Notes under the pieces: model-generated | Told to the model about the DNA's origin: nothing | What the model saw: the letters and a program-made list of their open reading frames with translations, nothing else | The model's database searches: none | Position numbers and translations under genes: made by a program | Origin: Acidobacteriota bacterium | GTDB lineage: Bacteria > Acidobacteriota > Terriglobia > Terriglobales > Acidobacteriaceae | Assembly (NCBI GenBank): GCA_021828835.1 | Contig: JAJZCY010000009.1 | Span: forward strand, 1 to 38,805 | DNA: 38,805 nucleotides | Reading direction: 5' to 3' | Part shown: in pieces, positions 7,802 through 17,669 of the stretch | Layout of the letters: each line of letters begins with the position of its first letter | Position numbering within the stretch: position 1 is the first letter of the stretch

Positions 7802-9064
7802 TCAACTGGCGGCCGGCAGGGTTCGGTCCATGGTGAGCACCTTCGCGGTTCCGCCCGAAGACGAAGAAGCTGCGGCGGTGGCCCGAGGGGCGGGATGCGC
7901 GATTTCGAAGCGATTCTCATCGCGCGCGTGACCAGCCTCGATGCGATAGGCACGTACCTTGTAGTGCAAGCTGCGCAGGCTGATGCGCAGCAGGCGGGCT
8001 GCCTTCTGTTTATTCCCGCCGGTGCGTTCCAGCGCCTGTAGGATGGCGGCGCGCTCAGCGTCCTTCTTGATGTCGTGCATCAGAGACTTCAGGTCAAGGC
8101 CTCCGCCACGCAGAGGCACGGTGATATGGATGGAAGAGTCGTTGGGAGAGGCGGAGGGCGTGGATTTCGCCCCCTGATCGAGCTGATCCAGCACCGCGCT
8201 CTCCTCACCGAGCACCAGGCAGCGCTTGACAAAGTTCTCGAGCTCGCGGAGATTGCCCGGCCAGGAGTAACTGGAACACGCGTCGAGCATGCGGCTGGTG
8301 ACGGGCAGACGGGGACGCAGGAAGGCCGCGGCCCAGTTTTCCATAAGCTGATTGAGGAGCTGCGGCAGATCTTCAAGGCGCTCGCGCAGCGGCGGCACGC
8401 GCAGGGTGAAGACATTCAAGCGGTAGTAGAGGTCCGGCCGCAGCGCTCCGCTTGCGACGGCTTCGCGAATGTCCTCACTGGTGGCGGCGATCAGGCGCGC
8501 AGGACGGGTGAGGCCTGGAGCCTTCCCTGGCAGCGGAGAATCGCCTTCGCCGAGGGCTTCCATCAACCGCACCTGTGTGGAAACGGGCATCTCACTAATC
8601 TTGTCTAAAAGCAGGGTGCACTCTGAACTCACCTCAAGCAGCCCGCGCGAAGCGCAGGCTGCCTCCTCGGATTCGGCGGTACGGTAACCGAAGAGGGTGC
8701 ACTCCAGCAGTTCCGCGGGTTGCGCGGCGCAACTCACCTTGAGAAATTTTCCGGATCGGCTGGAGAACTTATGGATCGCGCGGGCTATAAGTTCCTTGCC
8801 CGTTCCGCTCTCGCCGACCAGAAGAACAGGGGTATCGATCTCGGCGACCTGTTCGATTTGGCGCCGCAGTTCGCGCATCGCCGGGCTGACCGCAGCGAGG
8901 CAATAGCCGTTCTCCATCACCTCCGCTCCACGTCCTTGCCCCGGCGCCAGCACCTCGGAAGGCGGGGCCTCGACGGCAGCCAAGAGGCTGGTGGGCAGCC
9001 TGGTCGCGCGGAATTGGCTGGGCGTATCCGCCCTTTTCTCTGCCAAAGATCCTGAACGATGCAT
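7802..9064 (-). CDS. AAA+ Fis-family regulator lacking the sigma-54 GAFTGA motif
   Basis: A 420-residue protein with the architecture of bacterial enhancer-binding proteins: a short N-terminal region with no receiver domain, an AAA+ domain (about 58-285) and a Fis-type helix-turn-helix (about 336-372, with NKQKAARLLRISLRSLHYKV). Walker A (GESGTGKE, 84-91), RPDLYYRLNVFTLRVPPLRE and SWPGNLRELENFV are intact. However, the L1 loop GAFTGA is missing: LFGYRTAESEEAACASRGLL occupies its place. Walker B reads LLLDK instead of LDE. It therefore probably cannot open sigma-54 promoters in the usual way and may act as an ordinary DNA-binding regulator, as TyrR does. The start is strong: AAGGAGGG lies 5 bases before the ATG. 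Confidence 0.88.
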   Translation of the reverse strand: MHRSGSLAEKRADTPSQFRATRLPTSLLAAVEAPPSEVLAPGQGRGAEVMENGYCLAAVSPAMRELRRQIEQVAEIDTPVLLVGESGTGKELIARAIHKFSSRSGKFLKVSCAAQPAELLECTLFGYRTAESEEAACASRGLLEVSSECTLLLDKISEMPVSTQVRLMEALGEGDSPLPGKAPGLTRPARLIAATSEDIREAVASGALRPDLYYRLNVFTLRVPPLRERLEDLPQLLNQLMENWAAAFLRPRLPVTSRMLDACSSYSWPGNLRELENFVKRCLVLGEESAVLDQLDQGAKSTPSASPNDSSIHITVPLRGGGLDLKSLMHDIKKDAERAAILQALERTGGNKQKAARLLRISLRSLHYKVRAYRIEAGHARDENRFEIAHPAPRATAAASSSSGGTAKVLTMDRTLPAAS

Positions 9065-9298
9065 GCAATCCCTCCTTGCAAATAGGCCCCGGTATTGCCA
9101 CCCACGAGAATAGCGCCTTGATTGAAAAACGCAATTCGGCAGAACCCGGCCCAGTCAGACCGGAAATCCCCCACGACACAATTGCAGAATCGGACGGCCG
9201 CTCACGTAAGGCGCCGGGTGGGCGACACGTCGAGGAGATCTGCTCAATGGCAGAACACCTCTAGACGCGGGGATGCGATTTTGAGGAGGTTGGATGCT

Positions 9299-10309
9299 TC
9301 AAGCTGCGGCATCAGGCTGGGCTCGCTGTGCCTGCTGCCGCATCTCGTCCACCTGCAATCGCCGCTCGATGGCCGCGGCTTCGACCTCGCTGTTGATCTC
9401 GCCGCCCAGCAACAAGGTAAGCCCGGTGATGTAAAACCATGTGAGCAGGATGATGACGGCTCCCAGCGAGCCATAGGTCATGGAATAGTTGTTGAAGTAG
9501 TAGAGGTAGAGACGCAGTCCGAGCGAAGCCAGCACCCAGCCAAGCATGCCCAGGGTCGACCCCGGCGTGAGCCAGCGCCAGCGCCTCTTGCGCCAGTCCG
9601 GAGCCCAGTAGTACACCACCGCAAAGTCCAGCAGGATAAGCGCTGCGGCGATCGCCCAGGCCAGGATGCGGATGCCGACTGCCGCGAAGAATCCCACCAG
9701 CGCATTCGAGAGGTGGTTCTCAAAGTACGTGGCGACAAAATCGCTGCCGAACATGCAGCCCAGCGCGATGGTTGTGATGGCGGCAAGCAAAAAGGTGAGA
9801 CCGATTGCCTTGACCCGCGCGCCGAGGTAGGAGCGGGTGTCCGGGATCTTGTAGACGTCGTTGAGGGTGTCCTGAATGGCGGAGACGCCGACCGAGGCCG
9901 ACCAGATAGCACCGAGTAGCCCGAAGGTGATCTTGCCGGAGGAGGCATTGGCGGCGGTCTGGTTGAAGGTGTGCATCACCATACCCATGGCGGAGTGGGG
10001 TACGACCAGCGCCAGGTTGCCGAGCAGCTTGCCATAGATAGGGTGGGCGGAGCGGGCGATGACTCCAAAAATCGAGGCGGCGCAGAACAGCGCCGGGAAG
10101 AGGGCAAAGAAGAAGTAGAATCCGAGCTCCGCGGCACGCCCGGGCACACGGTCATCCATCATGGCTTTGCCCACTCGTTTGGCCATTTCTTTCCATGTGT
10201 AGCCGTTCAAAGACCACAGAGAGGGGAGAGGAGAATGCGAAACGATTCTCCATACCCGCCGCTCATCCGGATCCCTTTCGGTCTCCGCGTTATAGCTTGG
10301 AATGCCCAC
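9299..10309 (-). CDS. YihY/BrkB-family inner membrane protein
   Basis: A 336-residue polytopic membrane protein of the YihY/virulence-factor-BrkB family (formerly mislabelled ribonuclease BN). Typical family features are ELGFYFFFALFPALFC in the first membrane segment, a series of further hydrophobic helices, and the C-terminal YGSLGAVIILLTWFYITGL followed by LLGGEINSEVEA. The molecular function of the family is not established. The ORF opens at a GTG (10309) with GGGG a few bases upstream; a later in-frame ATG before MAKRVGK is possible. It is divergent from the Omp85 gene and shares no obvious operon with the regulator 234 bases downstream. The stretch 9065-9298 holds no recognisable gene. 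Confidence 0.88.
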   Translation of the reverse strand: MGIPSYNAETERDPDERRVWRIVSHSPLPSLWSLNGYTWKEMAKRVGKAMMDDRVPGRAAELGFYFFFALFPALFCAASIFGVIARSAHPIYGKLLGNLALVVPHSAMGMVMHTFNQTAANASSGKITFGLLGAIWSASVGVSAIQDTLNDVYKIPDTRSYLGARVKAIGLTFLLAAITTIALGCMFGSDFVATYFENHLSNALVGFFAAVGIRILAWAIAAALILLDFAVVYYWAPDWRKRRWRWLTPGSTLGMLGWVLASLGLRLYLYYFNNYSMTYGSLGAVIILLTWFYITGLTLLLGGEINSEVEAAAIERRLQVDEMRQQAQRAQPDAAA

Positions 10310-10460
10310 TGTGTCCCCGAATGACTCGTACTGTAGTCAGCGTGCTCGAGGTATGGATGCAGGGCGGCAATTGGCCGGTAGCCCGCGGCGGCAAGATCGA
10401 AGGTGGCGGCCGACGAAGGCTCGCAAAACTTCATTTACCGGTGAAGCATCTTAGCTCAAG

Positions 10461-13400
10461 GTGACATACGGCATCGATTCGTCTCCCGCCCTGCTTGATG
10501 TAAATCCCAGAAGGCGTACAGGAAGCCGGCCATGGACCACGCGGCTGTTGCGGGCCATGGCCTGGTTAGGAGCTGTTGCGCAGTGCGCGGTGCTGCTTTC
10601 GGGACAAACCGCGGCAAAGCCGGCCGACAGCTCCAGCAAAAAAGCGGTCGCTCGCAAGATGCCGGCCACTTCCCCGCTCACTCAGGAGATGCTCTCCTCC
10701 TATGAGGGGCAAAACGTCTCCGCTATTCACATCATTGGCCGGCCCGATCTCAATCCGCAGCAGTATGCGTCGGCAATGGTGCAGAAGGTGGGAAAGCCGT
10801 TCTCTAAAGCAAAAGTGGAAGCCACCGCGGCGGCCCTGAAGAAGGCCGGACACTTTCCCGAGGTACAGATTCGGGCGGAGCCGACAGCTAAAGGCGTGGA
10901 AGTGCAATTCGTCCTGGAGCCGGGCGACTACTTCGGCATCTTCTCCTTTCCCGGCGCGGAACGCTTTCCCTACGCGGAACTGATCCAGAGAGCCAACTAC
11001 CCGCCCCAGAATCCGTTCAGCTCCTACGAGATCGAGGGGGATCGCAAGAGCCTGAAGACTTTTTTCCAGCGGGAAGGCTATTTCAATGCGCAGGTCCATC
11101 CTCACGTCCACCTGAATCCCGCCGACTCGATCGCCAACATCGAGTTTGCTACCCAGTTGAGGAAGCAGTCGAAGTTCGGGTCGGCCGTGGTGCAGGGAGC
11201 GCCGAAGAACGAGGATGCGCAGCTTGCCAGCAAACTCACCGGCATCATGGCGCGGCTGCACGGAGCCGGCATTCGCCCCGGCAAGGCTTACCACCACAGC
11301 ACGATTGTGCGTGCGCGCCGCTACCTCCAAAAGCAGGTGATAGGAAAAGGCTATCTGGGCGCCAAAGTGAATGTCGACGGAGCCCAGTACGATTCCCAGG
11401 CCAACCGCGCCAACATCTACTTCACCGTGCATCCCGGAGTGCTTACGCACGTCCAGATCAACGGCGCACACCTGTGGAGTTGGGACAAGAAGGACCTGCT
11501 GCCGGTCTACCAGGGCATCGGAGTCGACCAGGAAGCCGTGCAGGAAGGCACCCAGGCCTTGATCTCCTATTTCCAGAAGAAGGGCTACTTTGATGTGAAG
11601 GTCAACGCCAAGCTGAATACCAGCCCCAGTGGCGACACCGTCATCTACAACATCACCAAAGAGAAGAAGCATGAAGTGACCGCGATCCACATCACCGGGA
11701 ACACTCACCTTCCCGACTCCAAGCTGATGCCCAGCGTGGCGCTCCAGAAGAAGCATCTTTTCTCTCCGGGCGACTACAGCAATCAGCTCGTGCAGTCGAG
11801 TATTAAGAACCTGACCGGGATCTACAACTCGGAAGGATTCAGCAAGGCCAAGGTAACCGCGGCGGTACATCGCGCCGGCGATGACATTCAGGTGACCTTT
11901 CATGTGGTCGAAGGCCCCCAGAACATCGTCCATGCAGTAGCGATCGAGGGTGCCGAGACCTTCCCGGAGGCGCAGTTCGCGCCCAACGGGCTCAAGGTGC
12001 GGCCGGGGCAGCCCTATTCCGCACAGCACGTGGAAGAAGACCGCAACCAGATCATCGCCAACTATCTGAAGGCCGGCTATCTCAATATGAGTTTCCGCGA
12101 GACGGCATCGGAGGTTTCGAGCACCGAGCCGCATCAGATCAATGTTGTCTACCACATTGATGAGGGCCCGCGCGTCACCACCGGGAAGATCATCACCCTG
12201 GGGCGCAAGCGCACGGCGCGGAGAATCATTCACAGCGAGACGACTGCGCTGCAGCCCGGGAAGCCGCTGCGCGAGCAGGACATGCTGACCGCGGGCAGCA
12301 AACTGTACGATCTGACCGGCGTGTTTGACTGGGCCGAGGTGGACCCCAGACGGCCAATCACCACCCAGACCAAGGAAGATGTTCTGGTAAAGGTGCACGA
12401 GGCGAAGAGGAACGAGTTCCAGTATGGCTTCGGCTTCGAAGTGATCGAACGCGGCGGCAGCATTCCCAGCGGAACCGTAGCGCTGCCCAATCTGCCGCCG
12501 GTCGGGCTGCCGCAGAACTTCACCACCAGCCAGCAAACGTTCTACGGCCCGCGGGGAACGGCGCAGTACACGCGCAACAATCTGCGTGGCAAAGGCGAGT
12601 CCATCACCGCGACCGCCTTCGCGGGCCGGCTCGACCAGCGCGGGGCTCTCTACTACATCGATCCCAACTTCCGCTGGACCCACTGGAAGGCCACCTCCTC
12701 GGTGAGCGTGGAGCGGGACGAAGAGAACCCGATCTTCTCCTCGCAAATGGAATCGGGCACCATGGAGTTGCAGCGGCCTATCGATCGCGCGCAGAAGAAC
12801 ATCGTGTTCTTCCGCTACCGCTTCAGCAAAACAGACCTGACCCGGGTGCTGATCCCGGCTCTGGTGCCCACCGAGGACCTGCATATCCACCTCTCGACCT
12901 TCGGCGCCAACTTCACCCGCGATACTCGCGACAATCCGCTGGACGAGCATCGCGGCATGCTGGGAACCCTCGAACTGGACATGAACTCAACCAAGTTGGG
13001 TTCCAGCGTCGACTTCGCCAAGCTGACGGGGCAGTATGCCTTTTATAAGGAGAAGATCCACCACATAGTGTGGGCCGACAGCATCCGCATTGGCCTGGCT
13101 CAGCCGTTCAGCCGCAGCTTTGTTCCGCTTAGCGAGGCGTTCTTTACCGGCGGTAGCAATACCCTGCGCGGGTTTCCGCTGGACGGCGCCGGACCGCAGC
13201 GCTCGGTGCAGGTGTGCAGCAGCGGCGCCAGCTCCGCATGCACCTTCATTCGTGTGCCGGCCGGCGGCAACGAACTGCTCATCCTGAACTCCGAGGCCCG
13301 CATTCCGCTTTCCGGCATCAAAAAGGGCCTGGGCTATGTGCTCTTTTACGACGGAGGCAATGTGTTCCCCAGCGTCGGGTTCCACGATTTCACCTCGCTC

Positions 13401-13538
13401 TATTCCAACAGCATAGGCTTCGGCTTGCGTTACGCCACCCCGGTGGGCCCTATCCGCTTTGACATCGGCCGCAATCTCAATCCGATCAGCGGCATCAGCG
13501 CGACCCAGTACTTCGTCACCATCGGGCAGGCATTTTGA
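10461..13538 (+). CDS. Omp85-family outer membrane protein (BamA/TamA-like, multiple POTRA)
   Basis: A 1025-residue outer-membrane assembly protein. An N-terminal basic stretch followed by AMAWLGAVAQCAVLLSG is a signal peptide. Residues about 65-630 contain a run of POTRA-like repeats, each with an ITGN/IEGAE-type strand and a GxPYS/GKPF turn. The C-terminal third is a 16-strand-type beta barrel containing FFTGGSNTLRGFPLDG, the Omp85 L6-loop signature region, and ending in an aromatic residue (GQAF). It is much longer than E. coli BamA (about 800 residues), implying extra POTRA domains. A GTG at 10461 opens the frame with a weak ribosome binding site. The TamB-like gene starts 10 bases after the stop, so this is more likely the TamA-role partner than the essential BamA, though sequence alone cannot settle that. 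Confidence 0.9.
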   Translation: MTYGIDSSPALLDVNPRRRTGSRPWTTRLLRAMAWLGAVAQCAVLLSGQTAAKPADSSSKKAVARKMPATSPLTQEMLSSYEGQNVSAIHIIGRPDLNPQQYASAMVQKVGKPFSKAKVEATAAALKKAGHFPEVQIRAEPTAKGVEVQFVLEPGDYFGIFSFPGAERFPYAELIQRANYPPQNPFSSYEIEGDRKSLKTFFQREGYFNAQVHPHVHLNPADSIANIEFATQLRKQSKFGSAVVQGAPKNEDAQLASKLTGIMARLHGAGIRPGKAYHHSTIVRARRYLQKQVIGKGYLGAKVNVDGAQYDSQANRANIYFTVHPGVLTHVQINGAHLWSWDKKDLLPVYQGIGVDQEAVQEGTQALISYFQKKGYFDVKVNAKLNTSPSGDTVIYNITKEKKHEVTAIHITGNTHLPDSKLMPSVALQKKHLFSPGDYSNQLVQSSIKNLTGIYNSEGFSKAKVTAAVHRAGDDIQVTFHVVEGPQNIVHAVAIEGAETFPEAQFAPNGLKVRPGQPYSAQHVEEDRNQIIANYLKAGYLNMSFRETASEVSSTEPHQINVVYHIDEGPRVTTGKIITLGRKRTARRIIHSETTALQPGKPLREQDMLTAGSKLYDLTGVFDWAEVDPRRPITTQTKEDVLVKVHEAKRNEFQYGFGFEVIERGGSIPSGTVALPNLPPVGLPQNFTTSQQTFYGPRGTAQYTRNNLRGKGESITATAFAGRLDQRGALYYIDPNFRWTHWKATSSVSVERDEENPIFSSQMESGTMELQRPIDRAQKNIVFFRYRFSKTDLTRVLIPALVPTEDLHIHLSTFGANFTRDTRDNPLDEHRGMLGTLELDMNSTKLGSSVDFAKLTGQYAFYKEKIHHIVWADSIRIGLAQPFSRSFVPLSEAFFTGGSNTLRGFPLDGAGPQRSVQVCSSGASSACTFIRVPAGGNELLILNSEARIPLSGIKKGLGYVLFYDGGNVFPSVGFHDFTSLYSNSIGFGLRYATPVGPIRFDIGRNLNPISGISATQYFVTIGQAF

Positions 13539-13548
13539 TGAGGGCCTT

Positions 13549-16500
13549 ATGAATACAGCGCTTCGACTTCCCCCTCAACCCGACGGACCGGATCCGGGCA
13601 AACCTAAGAAGAAGCACCGCGGCTGGAGAATCCTCGGGTGGTCGGTTCTCGGCCTGATCTGCCTGCTGATCGCTGTGCTCGTGGCCTTGGGCGCAATGAT
13701 CGACACGGATGGCCTGCACAAGGCGCTGCTGAGGTTCGCCGACCAGGAAGCCGCCAAAGCGCTGGGCGTAAACGTCCAAATCCAGAATTTCGTACTGCAC
13801 TGGGGATCGCTGAGCCTGGACGTCTACGGGGTGAAGATCGCCGGCGCCGGAGATCACCCCAATCCGCCGCTGCTCCAGCTGCAGCACGCCGAAGTAGGCG
13901 TGCGCATCGTTTCCATCTTCAAACGCGAGTGGTACCTGAGCTCGCTGCGCCTCGACAAGCCGGTGGTCTGGATGTACGTGGACGCGAATGGCCACTCGAA
14001 TCTGCCCACCTTCAAGAGCAGCAAAAGCAGCGGCAATAACAATATGCTTTTCACCCTCGGCGTCCGCCACGCAGTTCTGGACGGCGGCGAGGTGTACTAC
14101 AACAGCGTGCCCAAGGCGATCGACGCCGACTTGCACAATCTGGATCTGCACGCAGCGTATGCTCCGGCGCAGCAGATGTACAGCGGAGAGATCGCCTACA
14201 ACAACGGGCACCTGAAATACGGAGTCTACCGCCCGATTCCGCACGACATGTCGATGGCGTTCAAGCTTACGCCCACTACATTCCAGCTGAACCGCGCGCG
14301 GCTGGCGGTGGGCAATTCGACGGTGCTGCTGACCGCCGCGGTGAACCACTACCATCACGATCCAGCGATGCAGGTGGATTACCATGTGTCGCTGGATGGC
14401 ACCCAGATGGCGCAGTTGCTGGGGAATCCGGCAATTCCGCAGGGCACGATCCGTGCGGCCGGGGCCATTCACTTCGACGACATTCCCGGGCAGCCGATGA
14501 TGCGTACGCTGACGGTGAACGGTGACCTGAGCAGCAATCAGCTCCTCCTCAAGACCGCTGCGCGCACCGCGCAGATCTCGAACCTGACTGCGCACTACGC
14601 CGTTGCGAATGGCAATGCCGCGCTCCAGGACTTCCACGCTCAGGTACTGGGCGGCGACGTAGCGGCACAGGGCACCATGACGAACCTCGGCGCCAACAAT
14701 TCACGGTCCGATTTCAGTGCGGCGTTGCACAACATCTCCCTGACACAGCTCAAGCAGATGGCGGGGAATCAGCCGGCCGTCCGATCCGTTGCGCTGGCGG
14801 GAACGCTCAATGCCACGGCCCATGCGACATGGGGCAAAACGATGCAGGACCTGGTGGCGCGCGTAGATGCCGGCATGAATGCGAAGGTAGCTGGAAAGCA
14901 GCAGGCCGCGGCGGGCAGTTCCGCAACGGTTCCTCTCGACAGCCAGATCCATGCCACCTATACGCGCGCCAACGGACGGCTGCAACTGACCCACAGCTAT
15001 TTGAAGACCGCACAGACGACGCTGATGCTCAACGGGACGGTAGGCCGGAGTTCCAGCCTCGCCATCCGGCTCCAGGCGAACAATCTGAGCGCGCTGGGCA
15101 ACGTGATGGATGCGTTGCGCACCCCCGCGCCGAATCAGCAGCCGCTGAACCTGGCGGGCACGGCCAGCTTCGTTGGCAACGTGACCGGCTCAACCTCTGC
15201 GCCGCATCTGACAGGGCAACTTGCCGCGCTCAATCTGCGGATCAACCAATCTTCCTGGAAATCCGTTCGTGCGGGCGTGGATGCCAGTCCCGACCATGCC
15301 ACGTTGCAGAATGCCGTGATGATTCCAGCCACCAGGGGTCGCATCCAGGTCAACGCGCGGGCCGGGTTGACGAAGTGGAAGTTCAGCAAGCAGAGCCCGA
15401 TCCAGGCGCAGGTGCAGGCTTCGCGCATCGACCTCGTCGACCTGACGCAGTTCATGACCACTCCGCCGCCTGTGACGGGCACGCTCTACAGCAATCTGAG
15501 CCTGCACGGCAGCATCGCCAGCCCGCAGGGCAACGGCAATCTCTCGCTGACGAAGATGACGGCGTACCAGCAGCCCATCAATTCGCTGGATATGAACTTC
15601 TCGGGGACCGGGAACCAAGCGCGGGCGAAGCTTACGGTTCGCATCCCGGCCGGCACCGTGCGCGCGAATGTAACGGTGCAGCCCAAGCAGCGCACCTATA
15701 CAGCGCAAGTGACCTCTTCGGGAATCTCGCTCAACAAGGTGGCCGCGATCCAGAACCGCGGCCTGAAGGCAGAAGGTGTGATGCAGCTGCACGCCTCCGG
15801 CCAGGGCAGTTTCGCTAATCCGGAACTGGCGGCCACGGTCCAGATTCCCACGTTGACGGTCTCGAATCAGATCATTCACGCGGTGAACCTGCAGCTGAAG
15901 GTGGCAAACCACGTGGCCGACGCGGCGTTGAGCTCATCGGCGCTGAACACCTCCATCCAAGCCAAAGCCCACGTGGAGCTGACCGGCGACTACATGACCG
16001 ACGCCACCCTCAAAACATCGGTGCTGAACCTGAAACCGCTGCTGGCGATCTACTCGCCCAGCCAGGTACAGAATATCAGCGGTCAGACGCAGATTCAGGC
16101 CACAGTTCACGGGCCGGCGAAGAACCTGAAGCAACTCGAGGCGCATTTCACGATTCCGGTTCTGAATCTGGCTTATCAAAACTCCATTCAGCTCGCCGAG
16201 GCCGCGCCCATCCGAGTGAACTACAAGAATGGCGTGCTGGACGTGCCGCAGGGCGGAATTCGCGGAACGGATACCAACCTGACCTTTGCAGCGCACGTGC
16301 CGACCGATCGCACCCAGCCCATGTCACTGCGCCTGGGTGGCACGGTGAACCTGCAAGTGGCCCAGCTCTTCAATCCGGACATTCACAGCGGCGGCGAGTT
16401 GCGGCTGAATATCGACTCGCACGGACCGATGGCCAACGGCAACATCGGCGGCGAAATCGATGTGGTGGATGCCAGCTTTGCGGAGGGCACCATGCCGGTT

Positions 16501-17586
16501 GGCCTGCAACATGGCAACGGGGTGCTCAAGCTGACTACGGACCGGCTCAACATCGCGAGCTTCGAAGGCACGGTGGGCGGTGGCAAGGTGCAGTTGCAGG
16601 GGGGCGTGACCTACCGTCCGCATCTTTCTTTCGACCTGGGCATGTCCGCGCGAGGCATTCGCATGCTCTATCCGCAGGGCCTGCGCGAAACCATCGGCGC
16701 CAATATTCACTTGGGCGGCACCACGACCAGTTCGCTGGTGGCGGGCACAGTGAACCTGACCGACCTGTCGTTCACGCCGGGATTCGACCTGACCAGCTTT
16801 GCCGGCGGGTTATCGGGCGGAGTGGCAGCGCCACCTTCGCAGGGCGGCATGGAGCAGAACATGCGCCTGAACCTGAATGTGCGCTCCACCAACAATATTG
16901 ATCTGGTAAGCCGCCAACTCAGCGTCAATGGTGCGGCGAATCTGCAGGTCGTGGGCACCGCCGCGCAGCCGGTGATTCTGGGCCGGGTGATGCTGACCGG
17001 CGGCGATGTAATCCTGAACGGCAACCGTTTTTTACTCTCAGGGGGCACCATTCAGTTCGTCAATCCTTCGCAAACTGAGCCGGTGCTCAATCTGGGCCTC
17101 TCGACGACCATCCAGCAATACAACATCACCATGCACTTCCGCGGACCGGCACAGCAGATTCATGCCGACTACGCGTCGAACCCGGCCCTGCCCACAGCAG
17201 ACATCATTCATCTGCTGGCCTTCGGAGATACCACCGAGGCTGCGGCCAATAACGTGACGCCGGCGAATCAGCAGGCGGAGTCGCTGGTGGCTTCGCAGGT
17301 GGCCAGCCAGGTGACGAGCCGCATCTCCAAGGTGGCCGGCATCTCGCAGCTCTCTGTGAGCCCGGTGCTGCAAGGAGGAACGCAGGAGGGGCCGCCGGGG
17401 GCAACCGTCACGGTCCGGCAGCGGGTCACCGGAAATCTGTTCATCACTTTTTCAACCAATGTGGCGTCCACGCAGGATCAGGTGATCCAGGGCGAATACA
17501 AGATTTCGCCGAAGGTTTCCTTTAGCGCAACCCGCGATCCAAATGGCGGCTTCGGCTTCGACACGCTGATCAAGCATTCATGGTGA
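13549..17586 (+). CDS. TamB-like translocation/assembly or lipid-transport protein (DUF490)
   Basis: A 1345-residue protein with one N-terminal membrane anchor (about 27-49, WRILGWSVLGLICLLIAVLV), followed by a very long repetitive beta-rich region rich in Gln, Asn and Thr. The C-terminal TamB domain contains ITGGDVILN-like strands and LPTADIIHLLAFGDT, and the end reads GGFGFDTLIKHSW. TamB-like proteins span the periplasm and act with an Omp85 partner in outer-membrane protein assembly or bridge-like phospholipid transport. The ATG at 13549 has GATGAGGG just upstream and gives a 10-base gap from the Omp85 gene; the ORF track's earlier start lies inside that gene. A strong terminator hairpin follows at 17610. 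Confidence 0.9.
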   Translation: MNTALRLPPQPDGPDPGKPKKKHRGWRILGWSVLGLICLLIAVLVALGAMIDTDGLHKALLRFADQEAAKALGVNVQIQNFVLHWGSLSLDVYGVKIAGAGDHPNPPLLQLQHAEVGVRIVSIFKREWYLSSLRLDKPVVWMYVDANGHSNLPTFKSSKSSGNNNMLFTLGVRHAVLDGGEVYYNSVPKAIDADLHNLDLHAAYAPAQQMYSGEIAYNNGHLKYGVYRPIPHDMSMAFKLTPTTFQLNRARLAVGNSTVLLTAAVNHYHHDPAMQVDYHVSLDGTQMAQLLGNPAIPQGTIRAAGAIHFDDIPGQPMMRTLTVNGDLSSNQLLLKTAARTAQISNLTAHYAVANGNAALQDFHAQVLGGDVAAQGTMTNLGANNSRSDFSAALHNISLTQLKQMAGNQPAVRSVALAGTLNATAHATWGKTMQDLVARVDAGMNAKVAGKQQAAAGSSATVPLDSQIHATYTRANGRLQLTHSYLKTAQTTLMLNGTVGRSSSLAIRLQANNLSALGNVMDALRTPAPNQQPLNLAGTASFVGNVTGSTSAPHLTGQLAALNLRINQSSWKSVRAGVDASPDHATLQNAVMIPATRGRIQVNARAGLTKWKFSKQSPIQAQVQASRIDLVDLTQFMTTPPPVTGTLYSNLSLHGSIASPQGNGNLSLTKMTAYQQPINSLDMNFSGTGNQARAKLTVRIPAGTVRANVTVQPKQRTYTAQVTSSGISLNKVAAIQNRGLKAEGVMQLHASGQGSFANPELAATVQIPTLTVSNQIIHAVNLQLKVANHVADAALSSSALNTSIQAKAHVELTGDYMTDATLKTSVLNLKPLLAIYSPSQVQNISGQTQIQATVHGPAKNLKQLEAHFTIPVLNLAYQNSIQLAEAAPIRVNYKNGVLDVPQGGIRGTDTNLTFAAHVPTDRTQPMSLRLGGTVNLQVAQLFNPDIHSGGELRLNIDSHGPMANGNIGGEIDVVDASFAEGTMPVGLQHGNGVLKLTTDRLNIASFEGTVGGGKVQLQGGVTYRPHLSFDLGMSARGIRMLYPQGLRETIGANIHLGGTTTSSLVAGTVNLTDLSFTPGFDLTSFAGGLSGGVAAPPSQGGMEQNMRLNLNVRSTNNIDLVSRQLSVNGAANLQVVGTAAQPVILGRVMLTGGDVILNGNRFLLSGGTIQFVNPSQTEPVLNLGLSTTIQQYNITMHFRGPAQQIHADYASNPALPTADIIHLLAFGDTTEAAANNVTPANQQAESLVASQVASQVTSRISKVAGISQLSVSPVLQGGTQEGPPGATVTVRQRVTGNLFITFSTNVASTQDQVIQGEYKISPKVSFSATRDPNGGFGFDTLIKHSW

Positions 17587-17609
17587 GCAGTGCGGAGGGC
17601 CAAAAAGGA

Positions 17610-17636
17610 GAGCGGCACGCGAAGCGCGTGCCGCTC
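17610..17636. terminator. Intrinsic terminator hairpin
   Basis: A perfect 12-base stem, GAGCGGCACGCG with its complement, closes on an AAG loop. On the minus strand it is followed by CTCCTTTTT, so it reads as the terminator of the histone-like gene. It lies 23 bases after the TamB stop and may serve that side as well. Confidence 0.8.
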
Positions 17637-17669
17637 GTTTCACTAAGGGGAGGAAAGCTTTTCGCCCGC

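Noticed and set aside
10566-12950. 794-residue minus-strand ORF
   Set aside because: It is an exact antisense shadow of the Omp85 gene, with Arg/His/Leu-rich composition typical of GC-rich antisense frames and no domain or ribosome binding site.
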